Shown here: piece after piece, positions 1-4,863 of the stretch
Layout: every line of letters begins with the position of its first letter
Numbering within the stretch: the first letter of the stretch is position 1
From: DASTDY01 sp035478375
GTDB lineage: Bacteria; Patescibacteriota; Saccharimonadia; Saccharimonadales; EFPC-124
Length of the DNA stretch: 6,292 nt
Direction of reading: 5' to 3'
Assembly: GCA_035478375.1 (NCBI GenBank)
Contig: DATIJQ010000071.1
Span: 1 to 6,292, forward strand
The notes under the pieces: model-generated
The model's input: only the letters and a program-made list of their open reading frames with translations
What the model was told of the DNA's origin: nothing
Databases searched by the model: none
Position numbers and translations under genes: made by a program

Positions 1-409
1 TGAGCAGTAGGCAGATGCGGTTGGGCAGGTCTCGTGCTCTGAGATCTTCGACGATCTCAGAGTTCAACATGTACGATACCTTGTACTTCGTTCGCGTGCT
101 GGTGCCGATGCTTTCGCACAGCGTTTCACCGCAAAATTCGCACAAACGCCCGACACAATTGATTGCTCTGTCGCCAAAATGGGAGCTGACGGCCAGTTTA
201 CAGCTCAGGCACTGGTACGTCTCGGGCAGCACGAGTTCCCAGGCGCTGCCTGATTTTTCGATATAACGGTAACCCATATCAACTAACAGACTGGCGGTAC
301 TGCTCCGTACAGTAAAGTTGCTGCAGTACGCAGTGGCAACCCCACTGACAATGTCGCTCCAGCTCAAACCATACATTTGTGGCAGATTCTGCGCGGGTAG
401 CCTGGGCAT
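1..409 (-). CDS. Unrecognised cysteine-rich protein, C-terminus outside window
   Basis: An uninterrupted frame of 136 codons runs from an ATG at 409 to the left edge, so the C-terminus is missing. The start is supported by AAAGGA four bases upstream of the ATG. The visible protein has no signal peptide or membrane segment. It carries a likely zinc-binding cluster: C67-x2-C70, then C85-x4-C90-x2-C93, with a further C98. The part before the cluster (1-60) is mixed, with an LPAQNLPQMYG N-terminus, and the part after it is charged (SEIVEDLRARDLPNR). I do not recognise the family. It lies 69 bp downstream of the SDR oxidoreductase gene on the same strand, separated by a GC-rich hairpin, so the two may be co-transcribed. 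Frame integrity and the cysteine spacing make it a convincing gene; the zinc role is inferred. Confidence 0.75.
   Translation of the reverse strand, partial: MPRLPAQNLPQMYGLSWSDIVSGVATAYCSNFTVRSSTASLLVDMGYRYIEKSGSAWELVLPETYQCLSCKLAVSSHFGDRAINCVGRLCEFCGETLCESIGTSTRTKYKVSYMLNSEIVEDLRARDLPNRICLLL
37..62. repeat. Perfect 10-bp inverted repeat inside a coding region
   Basis: CTCTGAGATC (37-46) and GATCTCAGAG (53-62) are exact reverse complements around the six-base loop TTCGAC. The repeat lies within the partial cysteine-rich gene, in the stretch coding for EIVEDLRA. It may be coincidental to codon choice or form an mRNA hairpin. No T-run follows on either strand, so it is not an intrinsic terminator. 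Confidence 0.5.
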
Positions 410-433
410 GTTGTCCTTTGCTCTGTCGAAGCC

Positions 434-450
434 CGCACGCGGCGCGTGCG
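434..450. repeat. GC-rich hairpin between two minus-strand genes
   Basis: CGCACGC (434-440), loop GGC, GCGTGCG (444-450) form a seven-base-pair stem of almost pure G/C. It sits in the 69-bp gap between the SDR gene stop and the start of the cysteine-rich gene. Neither strand has a T-tract after it, so it is not a canonical intrinsic terminator. It might act as an attenuator or an RNA-processing or stability element between the two genes. Confidence 0.45.
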
Positions 451-478
451 TTCAAAAATCATACAATGAACACGTTAT

Positions 479-1372
479 TTATGGCAAGTGGTGACCACCG
501 GTAACGCCGAGCGTTTCGGCGGTAACATAGCTCGATTCCTGCGAAGCAAAAAACACATAGGCAGGTGCAACCTCTGCCGGTTGACCAGGCCTGCCAAGTG
601 GCGTTTGGGCGCCAAATGTGCGCAGCTTTTCGGGTGGCTGGCCACCACTTGGCTGCAATGGCGTCCACACTGGCCCAGGTGCAACGGCGTTCACACGTAT
701 ACCTTTATCCGCAACCTGCTTTGCAAGTGCCTTAGTAAATGCAACAATGGCAGCCTTTGTAGAAGCATAATCCAAAAGGTTTGGCGACGGCTCATAGGCC
801 TGAATCGACGCGGTGTTTATAATGCTTGCACCTGCTGGCATGTGCGGTAACGCATTTTTGCACAGCCAAAACATAGCGTACACATTTACGCGGTAGGTTT
901 GTTCGAGTTGTTCGGTTGTAACATCGGCAATATTGTCGACCGAAACCTGCTTGCCGGCAATGTTCGCCAAAATGTCCAGGCCGCCCAGCTCTTTAACAGC
1001 TGTTTGGATGAGTTGCTTGCAAAAAGTCTCGTCCGAAATATCGCCAGGGCAGGCGACTACTTTGCGGCCTTCTGCGGTAATGAGGTCAATGACTTCTTTG
1101 GCGTCAGGTTCTTCTTGGGGCAGATACGACAATACTACATCGGCGCCCTCACGCGCAAAGGCAATTGCAGTGGCGCGACCAATGCCAGAGTCCGCCCCTG
1201 TTACCAATGCCTTTCTGCCTTTTAGCCTACCGCTCCCTTTATATGACGTTTCGCCATGGTCAGGCTTTGGTGTCATGTCTTGCGCTAAACCTGGCGCTTG
1301 TTGCACTGGCGTCGAAAATTCCGGACCAGGATACTGCGTTTTAGGGTTTTGCATGGTGTGTTGGTCGCTCAT
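479..1372 (-). CDS. SDR-family NAD(P)-dependent oxidoreductase, YghA/general stress protein 39 type
   Basis: This is a 297-residue cytoplasmic short-chain dehydrogenase/reductase. The Rossmann cofactor motif TGADSGIG is at 58-65, the D111 of PGDIS follows, and NIAG (137-140) replaces the usual NNAG. The catalytic set is N163, S189 and Y202-x3-K206 (YASTK), followed by the PG motif at 232-233 (APGPVWTPLQP). A roughly 48-residue N-terminal extension containing YPGPEF and rich in Pro and Gln precedes the fold. It marks the YghA/YdaD-like subgroup, whose characterised members reduce aldehydes or ketones with NADP(H) and are stress-linked in Bacillus. The physiological substrate here cannot be read from sequence. 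The start at 1372 is chosen because GGGAG lies about nine bases upstream; the internal Met at residue 7 lacks one. A weak promoter-like pair (TTGCAC, 18 bp, TACAAA) at 1459-1430 is possible but not convincing. The gene lies between the tRNA-Arg terminator and the cysteine-rich gene. Confidence 0.93.
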   Translation of the reverse strand: MSDQHTMQNPKTQYPGPEFSTPVQQAPGLAQDMTPKPDHGETSYKGSGRLKGRKALVTGADSGIGRATAIAFAREGADVVLSYLPQEEPDAKEVIDLITAEGRKVVACPGDISDETFCKQLIQTAVKELGGLDILANIAGKQVSVDNIADVTTEQLEQTYRVNVYAMFWLCKNALPHMPAGASIINTASIQAYEPSPNLLDYASTKAAIVAFTKALAKQVADKGIRVNAVAPGPVWTPLQPSGGQPPEKLRTFGAQTPLGRPGQPAEVAPAYVFFASQESSYVTAETLGVTGGHHLP

Positions 1373-1474
1373 TCTTGTTCTCCCTTACAAGCAAAATGTA
1401 GCACGTAGGGCAGGGGAGGGCAGTGGGATTTTGTACAGGATGGGAGCGGGCTGGTGCAAGGTTAGGTCTCATAG

Positions 1475-1518
1475 ACCAAGAAAAATAGTCCAATAAAAAT
1501 TGGACTATTTTTCTTGGT
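1475..1518 (-). terminator. Intrinsic terminator of tRNA-Arg, 20-bp perfect stem
   Basis: Two 20-base arms (1475-1494 and 1499-1518) are exact reverse complements around the four-base loop AAAA on the plus strand. Read on the minus strand, the 5' arm begins inside the tRNA (discriminator A plus CCA) and continues AGAAAAATAG; the 3' arm ends in a TTTTTCTT tract. The A-tract faces the T-tract, so it could terminate in both directions. It shares the CCAAGAAAAAT/ATTTTTCTTG design with the two tRNA-Ser terminators. Confidence 0.85.
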
Positions 1519-1591
1519 ACACCCGACAGGATTCGAACCTATGACCTTTGGCTCCGCAAGCCAACGCTCTATCCAGCTGAGCTACGGGTGC
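1515..1591 (-). tRNA. tRNA-Arg, anticodon GCG, encoded CCA
   Basis: A full cloverleaf of 77 nt including CCA folds as follows. The acceptor GCACCCG pairs with CGGGTGT (G1:U72 wobble). The D stem is GCTC/GAGC, and the anticodon stem is TTGGC/GCCAA around the loop TTGCGGA. The variable loop is AGGTC, the T arm ATAGG-TTCGAAT-CCTGT, the discriminator A, then CCA. T33 fixes the anticodon as GCG, reading CGC and CGU arginine codons. The body resembles the bacterial tRNA-Arg(CCG) scaffold, with the same GGTC variable loop and TTCGAATCCTGTCGGG block. Bacteria usually read CGY codons with an ACG tRNA deaminated to ICG, so GCG is uncommon. The 3' end is built into the terminator stem. Confidence 0.93.
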
Positions 1592-1682
1592 ATGTTGCAG
1601 CCCTAAAAGCGTATTGCTACGTTTTCAAAGCTGCACCTTGAACTTAGAAGGTACCTCCTGCGTTAAAGGCAGAACAAAACCG

Positions 1683-1691
1683 ACTATATCA
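1683..1691 (-). promoter_or_regulatory. Possible extended -10 element ahead of tRNA-Arg
   Basis: TGATATAGT on the minus strand fits an extended -10 (TGn plus TATAGT), but no good -35 is visible. Transcription would start near 1676 and give a leader of about 85 nt before the tRNA. The tRNA could instead be read through from the upstream membrane-protein gene, because no terminator is visible between them. Confidence 0.35.
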
Positions 1692-1705
1692 CAGATTCGC
1701 AGGCG

Positions 1706-2287
1706 TTAAAAGTGCAATCGGCGCATAATTGCGTCAATTGGATCTAAATGCAGATCTTCGAGGGGTAAATGGCTGCCCAAAATATCGACGATTTGCTCGC
1801 CATCTTCTTGGGCAAAATACATACTAATTGCTGGCATGAATCGCTTAATAGGAATAAGCATAATAGAAAAGAAAGCGTCTTCGCTTAAAACGCCAAAGGA
1901 TCTGAAGTCGCTTAATGCATAGGTTTTGTTGTCGATCGTCAGGCCATCGTGTGTCAATGTATAATGTTTAACTTTTGGCGGGCGAAAGGCGAATACACCA
2001 AACGCCACAGCCATGGCAACTACTAAGCCGACCATTGTCCAGGCCTGTAGCCAAATGGTAAGCGCCAGACCGGCGACCACAATGGCGCCAAAAATAATTG
2101 CCCACTGAGCGCCTTTAGAATGGTGAATGTATTCAGAGGCTTCCCAACTCACGCTTGCATTTGGGTCAACCGGTGCTGCAACAAGTTGCTCGTCAGCCGA
2201 AAAATCCTGCCCTTGATACGGCGATGGCTGCGTAGGTCGGTAAAACCCTTGTTGTTCCCCAGTTGGTTGCTGCGTGTTGGGCTGCAT
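1706..2287 (-). CDS. Hypothetical membrane protein with PH-like C-terminal domain
   Basis: This 193-residue protein has three parts. The first is a Pro/Gln-rich, poorly ordered N-terminus (1-40), followed by a short linker. Next come two adjacent hydrophobic segments (about 62-81 and 83-101) joined by a short turn. Last is a soluble C-terminal part (105-193) whose strand pattern, including YTLTHDGLTIDNKTY, resembles small bacterial PH-like membrane domains. With a hairpin in the membrane, both ends would face the cytoplasm. Similar unnamed proteins are common in CPR genomes, from memory. No enzymatic motif is visible. No Shine-Dalgarno precedes the ATG; a strong extended -10 sits six bases upstream, so the mRNA is probably leaderless. 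The gene is divergent from the tRNA-Ser pair and upstream of tRNA-Arg on its own strand. The PH-like assignment is an inference from pattern only. Confidence 0.85.
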   Translation of the reverse strand: MQPNTQQPTGEQQGFYRPTQPSPYQGQDFSADEQLVAAPVDPNASVSWEASEYIHHSKGAQWAIIFGAIVVAGLALTIWLQAWTMVGLVVAMAVAFGVFAFRPPKVKHYTLTHDGLTIDNKTYALSDFRSFGVLSEDAFFSIMLIPIKRFMPAISMYFAQEDGEQIVDILGSHLPLEDLHLDPIDAIMRRLHF

Positions 2288-2293
2288 GTACGT

Positions 2294-2302
2294 AGTATAG
2301 CA
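2294..2302 (-). promoter_or_regulatory. Extended -10 promoter giving a leaderless start
   Basis: TGCTATACT on the minus strand matches TGn-TATAAT closely. Its last base is six bases from the ATG at 2287, so the predicted transcription start is the A of the start codon itself. The absence of a Shine-Dalgarno agrees with leaderless translation. Confidence 0.65.
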
Positions 2303-2341
2303 CCCTGCGTGTATTTCGCCATAATATTTACGTAACAGATG

Positions 2342-2350
2342 TGTTACAAT
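2342..2350 (+). promoter_or_regulatory. Extended -10 promoter of tRNA-Ser(UGA)
   Basis: TGTTACAAT is an extended -10 element; its last base lies 13 nt before the mature tRNA 5' end, predicting a leader of about seven bases. No convincing -35 is seen. The element is overlapped by an inverted repeat, GTAACA (2332-2337) and TGTTAC (2342-2347). Confidence 0.6.
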
Positions 2351-2363
2351 AGTTTTTAGTTAC

Positions 2364-2451
<88 letters not shown>

Positions 2452-2453
<2 letters not shown>

Positions 2454-2498
2454 AGAAAAATCGCCAAGGTCTTTATAAGATCTTGGCGATTTTTCTTG
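2452..2498 (+). terminator. Intrinsic terminator of tRNA-Ser(UGA)
   Basis: Two 20-base arms (2452-2471 and 2479-2498) pair with a single G-T wobble around the loop TTTATAA. The 5' arm starts with the CA of the tRNA CCA and continues AGAAAAATCG; the 3' arm ends with a TTTTTCTTG tract. Confidence 0.85.
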
Positions 2499-2597
2499 TT
2501 GCTACAAATTCGAACACTGAGACGACAACTTCAGCTGGCGTAAACCTAGAATTCGGTCGCTAAATCCAAAATAACCCTCGCCTAACAGATTGATTTC

Positions 2598-2606
2598 TGC
2601 TACAAT
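2598..2606 (+). promoter_or_regulatory. Extended -10 promoter of tRNA-Ser(GCU)
   Basis: TGCTACAAT fits the same TGn-TACAAT form as the element ahead of the first tRNA-Ser. The predicted start near 2613 leaves a leader of about 25 nt. No clear -35 hexamer is present at 16-18 bp. Confidence 0.55.
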
Positions 2607-2637
2607 AAGCCGCAGACCACATCTCAAGGAATTCTGT

Positions 2638-2730
2638 GGAGGAGTACCCAAGTGGTTGAAGGGGACGGTTTGCTAAATCGTTAGTAGGGAGCAATCTCTA
2701 GCGAGGGTTCGAATCCCTCCTCCTCCGCCA
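2638..2730 (+). tRNA. tRNA-Ser, anticodon GCU, encoded CCA
   Basis: This is a 93-nt class II tRNA. The acceptor GGAGGAG pairs with CTCCTCC, and the anticodon stem ACGGT/ATCGT (one G-U) encloses TTGCTAA, giving anticodon GCT (GCU), which reads AGC and AGU. A long variable arm, the T loop TTCGAAT, discriminator G73 and an encoded CCA complete it. With the UGA isoacceptor just upstream, it covers the UCN and AGY serine codons, apart from any extra UCC or UCG reader elsewhere. Confidence 0.95.
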
Positions 2731-2767
2731 AGAAAAATAGACAACGCTTTGTTGTCTATTTTTCTTG
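2729..2767 (+). terminator. Intrinsic terminator of tRNA-Ser(GCU)
   Basis: A perfect 17-bp stem (2729-2745 with 2751-2767) has the five-base loop GCTTT. The 5' arm begins at the CA of CCA and continues AGAAAAATAG; the 3' arm ends in CTATTTTTCTTG. The promoter of the next ORF follows within ten bases. Confidence 0.88.
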
Positions 2768-2776
2768 TGGTAACGC

Positions 2777-2782
2777 TATAAT
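2777..2782 (+). promoter_or_regulatory. TATAAT -10 box ahead of the 33-codon ORF
   Basis: A consensus TATAAT ends eight bases before the ATG at 2791. The start codon A is therefore the most likely purine start site, implying a leaderless transcript. A poor -35 (TTGTCT at 2752-2757, 19-bp spacer) would fall inside the tRNA terminator stem. Confidence 0.6.
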
Positions 2783-2790
2783 TACTTATT

Positions 2791-2892
2791 ATGCCAGTTA
2801 TCAAAATTGAATATGACAATACAGTAGTTACCGAAACAGAGGCGTACATCGTTTGCGAAGCAACCCAAAAAGCAAAACATGAAACTTGGTAA
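2791..2892 (+). CDS. 33-residue small ORF, leaderless, overlapping the deacylase gene
   Basis: An ATG eight bases after a consensus TATAAT opens a frame of 33 codons ending in TAA at 2890-2892. The peptide starts MPVIKIEYDNTVV and continues with an amphipathic helix-like part ending KAKHETW. The Met-Pro start followed by a strand (VIKIEY) recalls the N-terminus of small tautomerase-superfamily proteins, whose Pro1 is catalytic. Those are about 60 or more residues, so this would be a truncated relative at best. It overlaps the next gene by 14 nt in a different frame, the geometry expected for translational coupling. Alternatives are a regulatory leader peptide, a real microprotein, or a gene remnant. 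Promoter and overlap are seen; the tautomerase idea is a weak inference. Confidence 0.5.
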   Translation: MPVIKIEYDNTVVTETEAYIVCEATQKAKHETW

Positions 2893-3406
2893 GCTGGACT
2901 TTAGTCGCGCCGCCGATCGTCCTGATCTTTTATCGCCCTCAACGCGCGCCTATCTTTCGAGCACGGCCGCTGTAGCCTGGGTCACCGCCATTGATCCAAC
3001 CTATCATGATGGCAATGCTTTTTGTAACCATTACGGCATCGACCCTAGCATTGGCGGTAACTGCATAGTCCTGCAAGCCAGTCGGGCTGACAAAAAATGG
3101 TACGCTGCATGTCTCGTGCCAACGGGTAAACGTGTGGATGTTAATGGGGTTGTGCGCAAACAGCTCGATGCGCGCCGAGTGTCGCTCGCATCAAAAGACG
3201 ATGCACTAAACCTCACTGGCATGGAATACGGCAGTATAAACGTCGTTGGTCTGCCGGGGGAATGGCCTATATTTATAGACGCAAAGCTCGCCGCCGAAAC
3301 CTTTGTAGTAATGGGGAGTGGATTAGTCGCGTCCAAAATGATTGTTCCAGGCGATTTACTTGCCACATTGCCAAATAGCAAACTTGTAGAAGGACTTGGT
3401 AAGTAA
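2879..3406 (+). CDS. YbaK/EbsC-family aminoacyl-tRNA deacylase
   Basis: This 175-residue protein has the YbaK/prolyl-tRNA editing fold. Members hydrolyse mischarged aminoacyl-tRNAs (for example Cys- or Ala-tRNA-Pro) in the cytoplasm. Recognisable parts are the N-terminal lead (LGKLDFSRAADRPDLL, 3-18), a strand block GGNCIVLQAS (59-68), and VPTGKRVDVNGVVRKQLDAR (80-99). The signature TGMEYGSINVVGLP (113-126) follows, then FIDAKLAAETFVVMGSGL (132-149) and PGDLLATLP (157-165). In classical YbaK, a functional lysine lies in the first strand block; here that segment reads GNC, so activity or specificity may differ. From memory the overall pattern is closest to a YbaK-like group common in Actinobacteria. 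No Shine-Dalgarno precedes the ATG; translation probably depends on the overlapping small ORF. It converges on comF with three bases between the stop codons. Confidence 0.85.
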   Translation: MKLGKLDFSRAADRPDLLSPSTRAYLSSTAAVAWVTAIDPTYHDGNAFCNHYGIDPSIGGNCIVLQASRADKKWYAACLVPTGKRVDVNGVVRKQLDARRVSLASKDDALNLTGMEYGSINVVGLPGEWPIFIDAKLAAETFVVMGSGLVASKMIVPGDLLATLPNSKLVEGLGK

Positions 3407-3409
3407 GGC

Positions 3410-4090
3410 TTACGATTTTGGCGGCTGCCATGCCGCGACCACCGCGTCGATTTGCGCGGCGCCGGCTTGCTTTAATAATCGTGCAGCAGCTGTGAGTGTC
3501 GCGCCGGTCGTGCACACATCATCGACGAGCAAAATCTTTGTGCCTTGCACATTGGCTCGCGGCATCATGCAGAACATTTTTGTACTTTGTTTTTGGCGCT
3601 GAACACGGTTTGAACCCAATTGGCGCGTGCTTTGAACACGTTCGAGCACCAGTCGCGTCGGCAACCCGCGTGCCTTTGCAATTGCTTGCGCCAACAACAC
3701 TGCTTGGTCATAGCCGCGCTGACGCATGCGTCGAGAGGCAGTTGGCAACGGGACTACCAGCCAATCGTCGTAGGGGAGCGCAGCCTGCATCGCAGCAGCT
3801 AACGGAATGTGTGCTGCACGGGAGCGCTCGAACTTTAACAGATGTATTACACGCTCAAAATTGCCTTCGTAAAGCGCCGCCGGCCATACGTAGCGCAAGC
3901 CAGAAGTGTTGCTGCACGGCTTGCACAACCGCCAATCTTTGCTTGGCTTTGCACACAAAATGCATGCGGGAAACCCTAAATTTTGTTCACTAAATAGGCA
4001 GTTTTCGCACAGTATGTTGTCTTGATCACCACACGAAATGCAATAATTTGGCGCGATAATTGTAACGATTTTCTCTAGTAACGATGTCAT
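3410..4090 (-). CDS. comF: ComF-family phosphoribosyltransferase-like competence protein
   Basis: This 226-residue protein has the usual two-part ComF layout. The N-terminal zinc-binding part carries four CxxC-type pairs: C17/C20, C28/C31, C43/C46 and C56/C59. The C-terminal type I phosphoribosyltransferase-like domain has VPLP (113-116), the RRMRQRGYDQA segment (120-130), the ComF-typical Arg/Gln stretch 151-168, and the PRPP loop ILLVDDVCTTGAT (186-198, acidic pair D190-D191). In naturally competent bacteria ComF helps internalise or process single-stranded DNA with the ComFA helicase; Saccharibacteria carry competence genes and could use it to take up nucleic acids. The frame extends 65 codons further upstream, but the ATG at 4090 is chosen because AAGGA lies eight bases before it and the upstream residues are low-quality (HHHPRRPR). 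No partner competence gene is in the window. Confidence 0.9.
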   Translation of the reverse strand: MTSLLEKIVTIIAPNYCISCGDQDNILCENCLFSEQNLGFPACILCAKPSKDWRLCKPCSNTSGLRYVWPAALYEGNFERVIHLLKFERSRAAHIPLAAAMQAALPYDDWLVVPLPTASRRMRQRGYDQAVLLAQAIAKARGLPTRLVLERVQSTRQLGSNRVQRQKQSTKMFCMMPRANVQGTKILLVDDVCTTGATLTAAARLLKQAGAAQIDAVVAAWQPPKS

Positions 4091-4108
4091 TTTTACGTTC
4101 CTTTTTGC

Positions 4109-4114
4109 ACTATA
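4109..4114 (-). promoter_or_regulatory. Probable -10 box of comF
   Basis: TATAGT on the minus strand lies 18 bases upstream of the comF ATG and would give a 5' leader of about 12 nt holding the AAGGA ribosome site. No good -35 is present at 16-18 bp. It lies only four bases from the -35 of the divergent hsp20 promoter. Confidence 0.5.
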
Positions 4115-4117
4115 ATA

Positions 4118-4147
4118 TTGCCATACTTTGCCTGGTTCCGCTATAAT
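4118..4147 (+). promoter_or_regulatory. Housekeeping-type promoter of hsp20
   Basis: TTGCCA (4118-4123) and TATAAT (4142-4147) with an 18-bp spacer match the sigma-70 consensus at five and six of six positions. The predicted start near 4154 gives a leader of about 47 nt. No CIRCE (TTAGCACTC-N9-GAGTGCTAA) or HAIR-type inverted repeat is visible, so classical HrcA or HspR control is not supported. Confidence 0.7.
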
Positions 4148-4200
4148 TAACCTACAAGCAATCATGTGAGCCAAAGAAAGAGGAAGTGGAGGAAGTGCAT

Positions 4201-4665
4201 ATGGCACGAGGACAGAAGCAAAACGACGATTTGCTGATGGAAGACGAGCTTGCCGCGGCCTTCTTGGGTGATGATGACGCAGCACAGGTGGGTGATGATG
4301 CGAATACTACTGTCACTGAAGAGAGCTGGGAAGAAGAGCAGCCTGTCGGCCAATTAGCAGTTGATGTTTTTGAAACCAAAGAAAGACTTATTGTTAAAGC
4401 CCGCACTGCAGGGGTCAACAAGCAGGATCTTGACGTCAGTATTTCTGACGGTATTTTAACGATTAGCGGCACGCTCACCAGCGATGAAGAAGACGCAGAG
4501 CAGTGGCATTTGCAAGAATGTTACTGGGGGCCATTCTCACGCACCATTGCGTTACCCGTCCAGGTCAAAGAAGAAGAAGTCGAAGCCGTGCTAAAAGACG
4601 GCGTGCTTACTATCGGTTTTGTAAAAGTTAAGCAAGAACAAGCTCGCAAAATCGAAATTATGTAA
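4201..4665 (+). CDS. Hsp20/alpha-crystallin small heat-shock protein
   Basis: A 154-residue ATP-independent holdase chaperone. Residues 1-48 are a very acidic, low-complexity arm (MEDELAAAFLGDDDAA, then EESWEEEQP). The alpha-crystallin domain (about 49-145) starts GQLAVDVFETKERLIVKA. It contains the usual AGV...DLDVSISDGILTISG strands, the aromatic ECYWGPFSRTIALP block, and the DGVLTI signature near the end. The tail ends KIEIM, giving an I-x-I motif used for oligomer assembly. The ATG at 4201 is chosen because GGAGG lies eight bases before it; an in-frame GTG at 4186 would add five residues but spans that ribosome site. The acidic arm is typical of CPR Hsp20 proteins, from memory. A single-gene transcript is likely, since a strong promoter precedes it and a terminator follows within 30 bp. 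Confidence 0.93.
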   Translation: MARGQKQNDDLLMEDELAAAFLGDDDAAQVGDDANTTVTEESWEEEQPVGQLAVDVFETKERLIVKARTAGVNKQDLDVSISDGILTISGTLTSDEEDAEQWHLQECYWGPFSRTIALPVQVKEEEVEAVLKDGVLTIGFVKVKQEQARKIEIM

Positions 4666-4807
4666 TAGCAAATTTCGCTTTACACCAAATTATACCGGCA
4701 AAGCGCCGGTTTTTTGGTAACTCATAGAAGGCACGTATTTTACGCGGCAGGGTGAGCAGCAGCGTTACTTTACCGTTTTTCGCGTCGTACAGCCAACGAG
4801 TCGTCAT
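4658..4807 (-). other. 49-codon open frame between convergent terminators, possible gene remnant
   Basis: On the minus strand an ATG at 4807, placed directly after an in-frame TGA, opens 49 codons ending in TAA at 4658-4660. The first 30 residues (for example WLYDAKNGKVTLLLTLPRK) have protein-like composition with alternating strand pattern. The last part simply reads the complement of the hsp20 terminator and its final codons. It has no Shine-Dalgarno and lies just downstream of the pilin operon terminator, so expression is doubtful. It may be the remnant of a lost gene or chance. I do not recognise the sequence. Confidence 0.2.
4694..4715 (+). terminator. Intrinsic terminator after hsp20
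   Basis: ACCGGC (4694-4699), loop AAAGC, GCCGGT (4705-4710), then a T-run through 4715. Outer bases ACCAAA (4683-4688) and TTTGGT can extend the pairing, so some bidirectional activity is possible. Confidence 0.9.
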
Positions 4808-4839
4808 TCAAAAAACTCCCGTTTGGGAGCTTTTTGAAT
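4806..4839 (-). terminator. Intrinsic terminator of the pilin operon
   Basis: On the minus strand, CTCCC-AAAC-GGGAG followed by TTTTTTGAAT. The CTCCC/GGGAG core (4816-4820 with 4825-4829) is extended, after one A-C mismatch, by nine further pairs (4806-4814 with 4831-4839). It lies about 25 bp after the last pilin stop. The A/T outer arms make it potentially bidirectional. Confidence 0.88.
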
Positions 4840-4863
4840 TTAAACAAATTTTATTGCTACTAG

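Noticed and set aside
488..1496. Long plus-strand open frames (488-850, 899-1225, 933-1496)
   Set aside because: They are antisense to the clear SDR gene, have no family pattern, and their composition is that of a reversed coding strand.
1653..1659. Perfect Shine-Dalgarno AGGAGGT on the minus strand upstream of tRNA-Arg
   Set aside because: No start codon follows at a usable distance; the nearest GTG meets a stop after two more codons.
4186..4200. GTG start for hsp20 at 4186
   Set aside because: The GTG frame start overlaps the GGAGG that serves the ATG at 4201; family alignment needs no extra residues.
4091..4200. CIRCE or HAIR heat-shock operator near hsp20
   Set aside because: No TTAGCACTC/GAGTGCTAA or CTTGAGT-type inverted repeat found.
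4091..4285. Longer comF starting at 4285
   Set aside because: The extra 65 residues cross both promoters, are low-quality sequence, and lack the AAGGA site that precedes the ATG at 4090.
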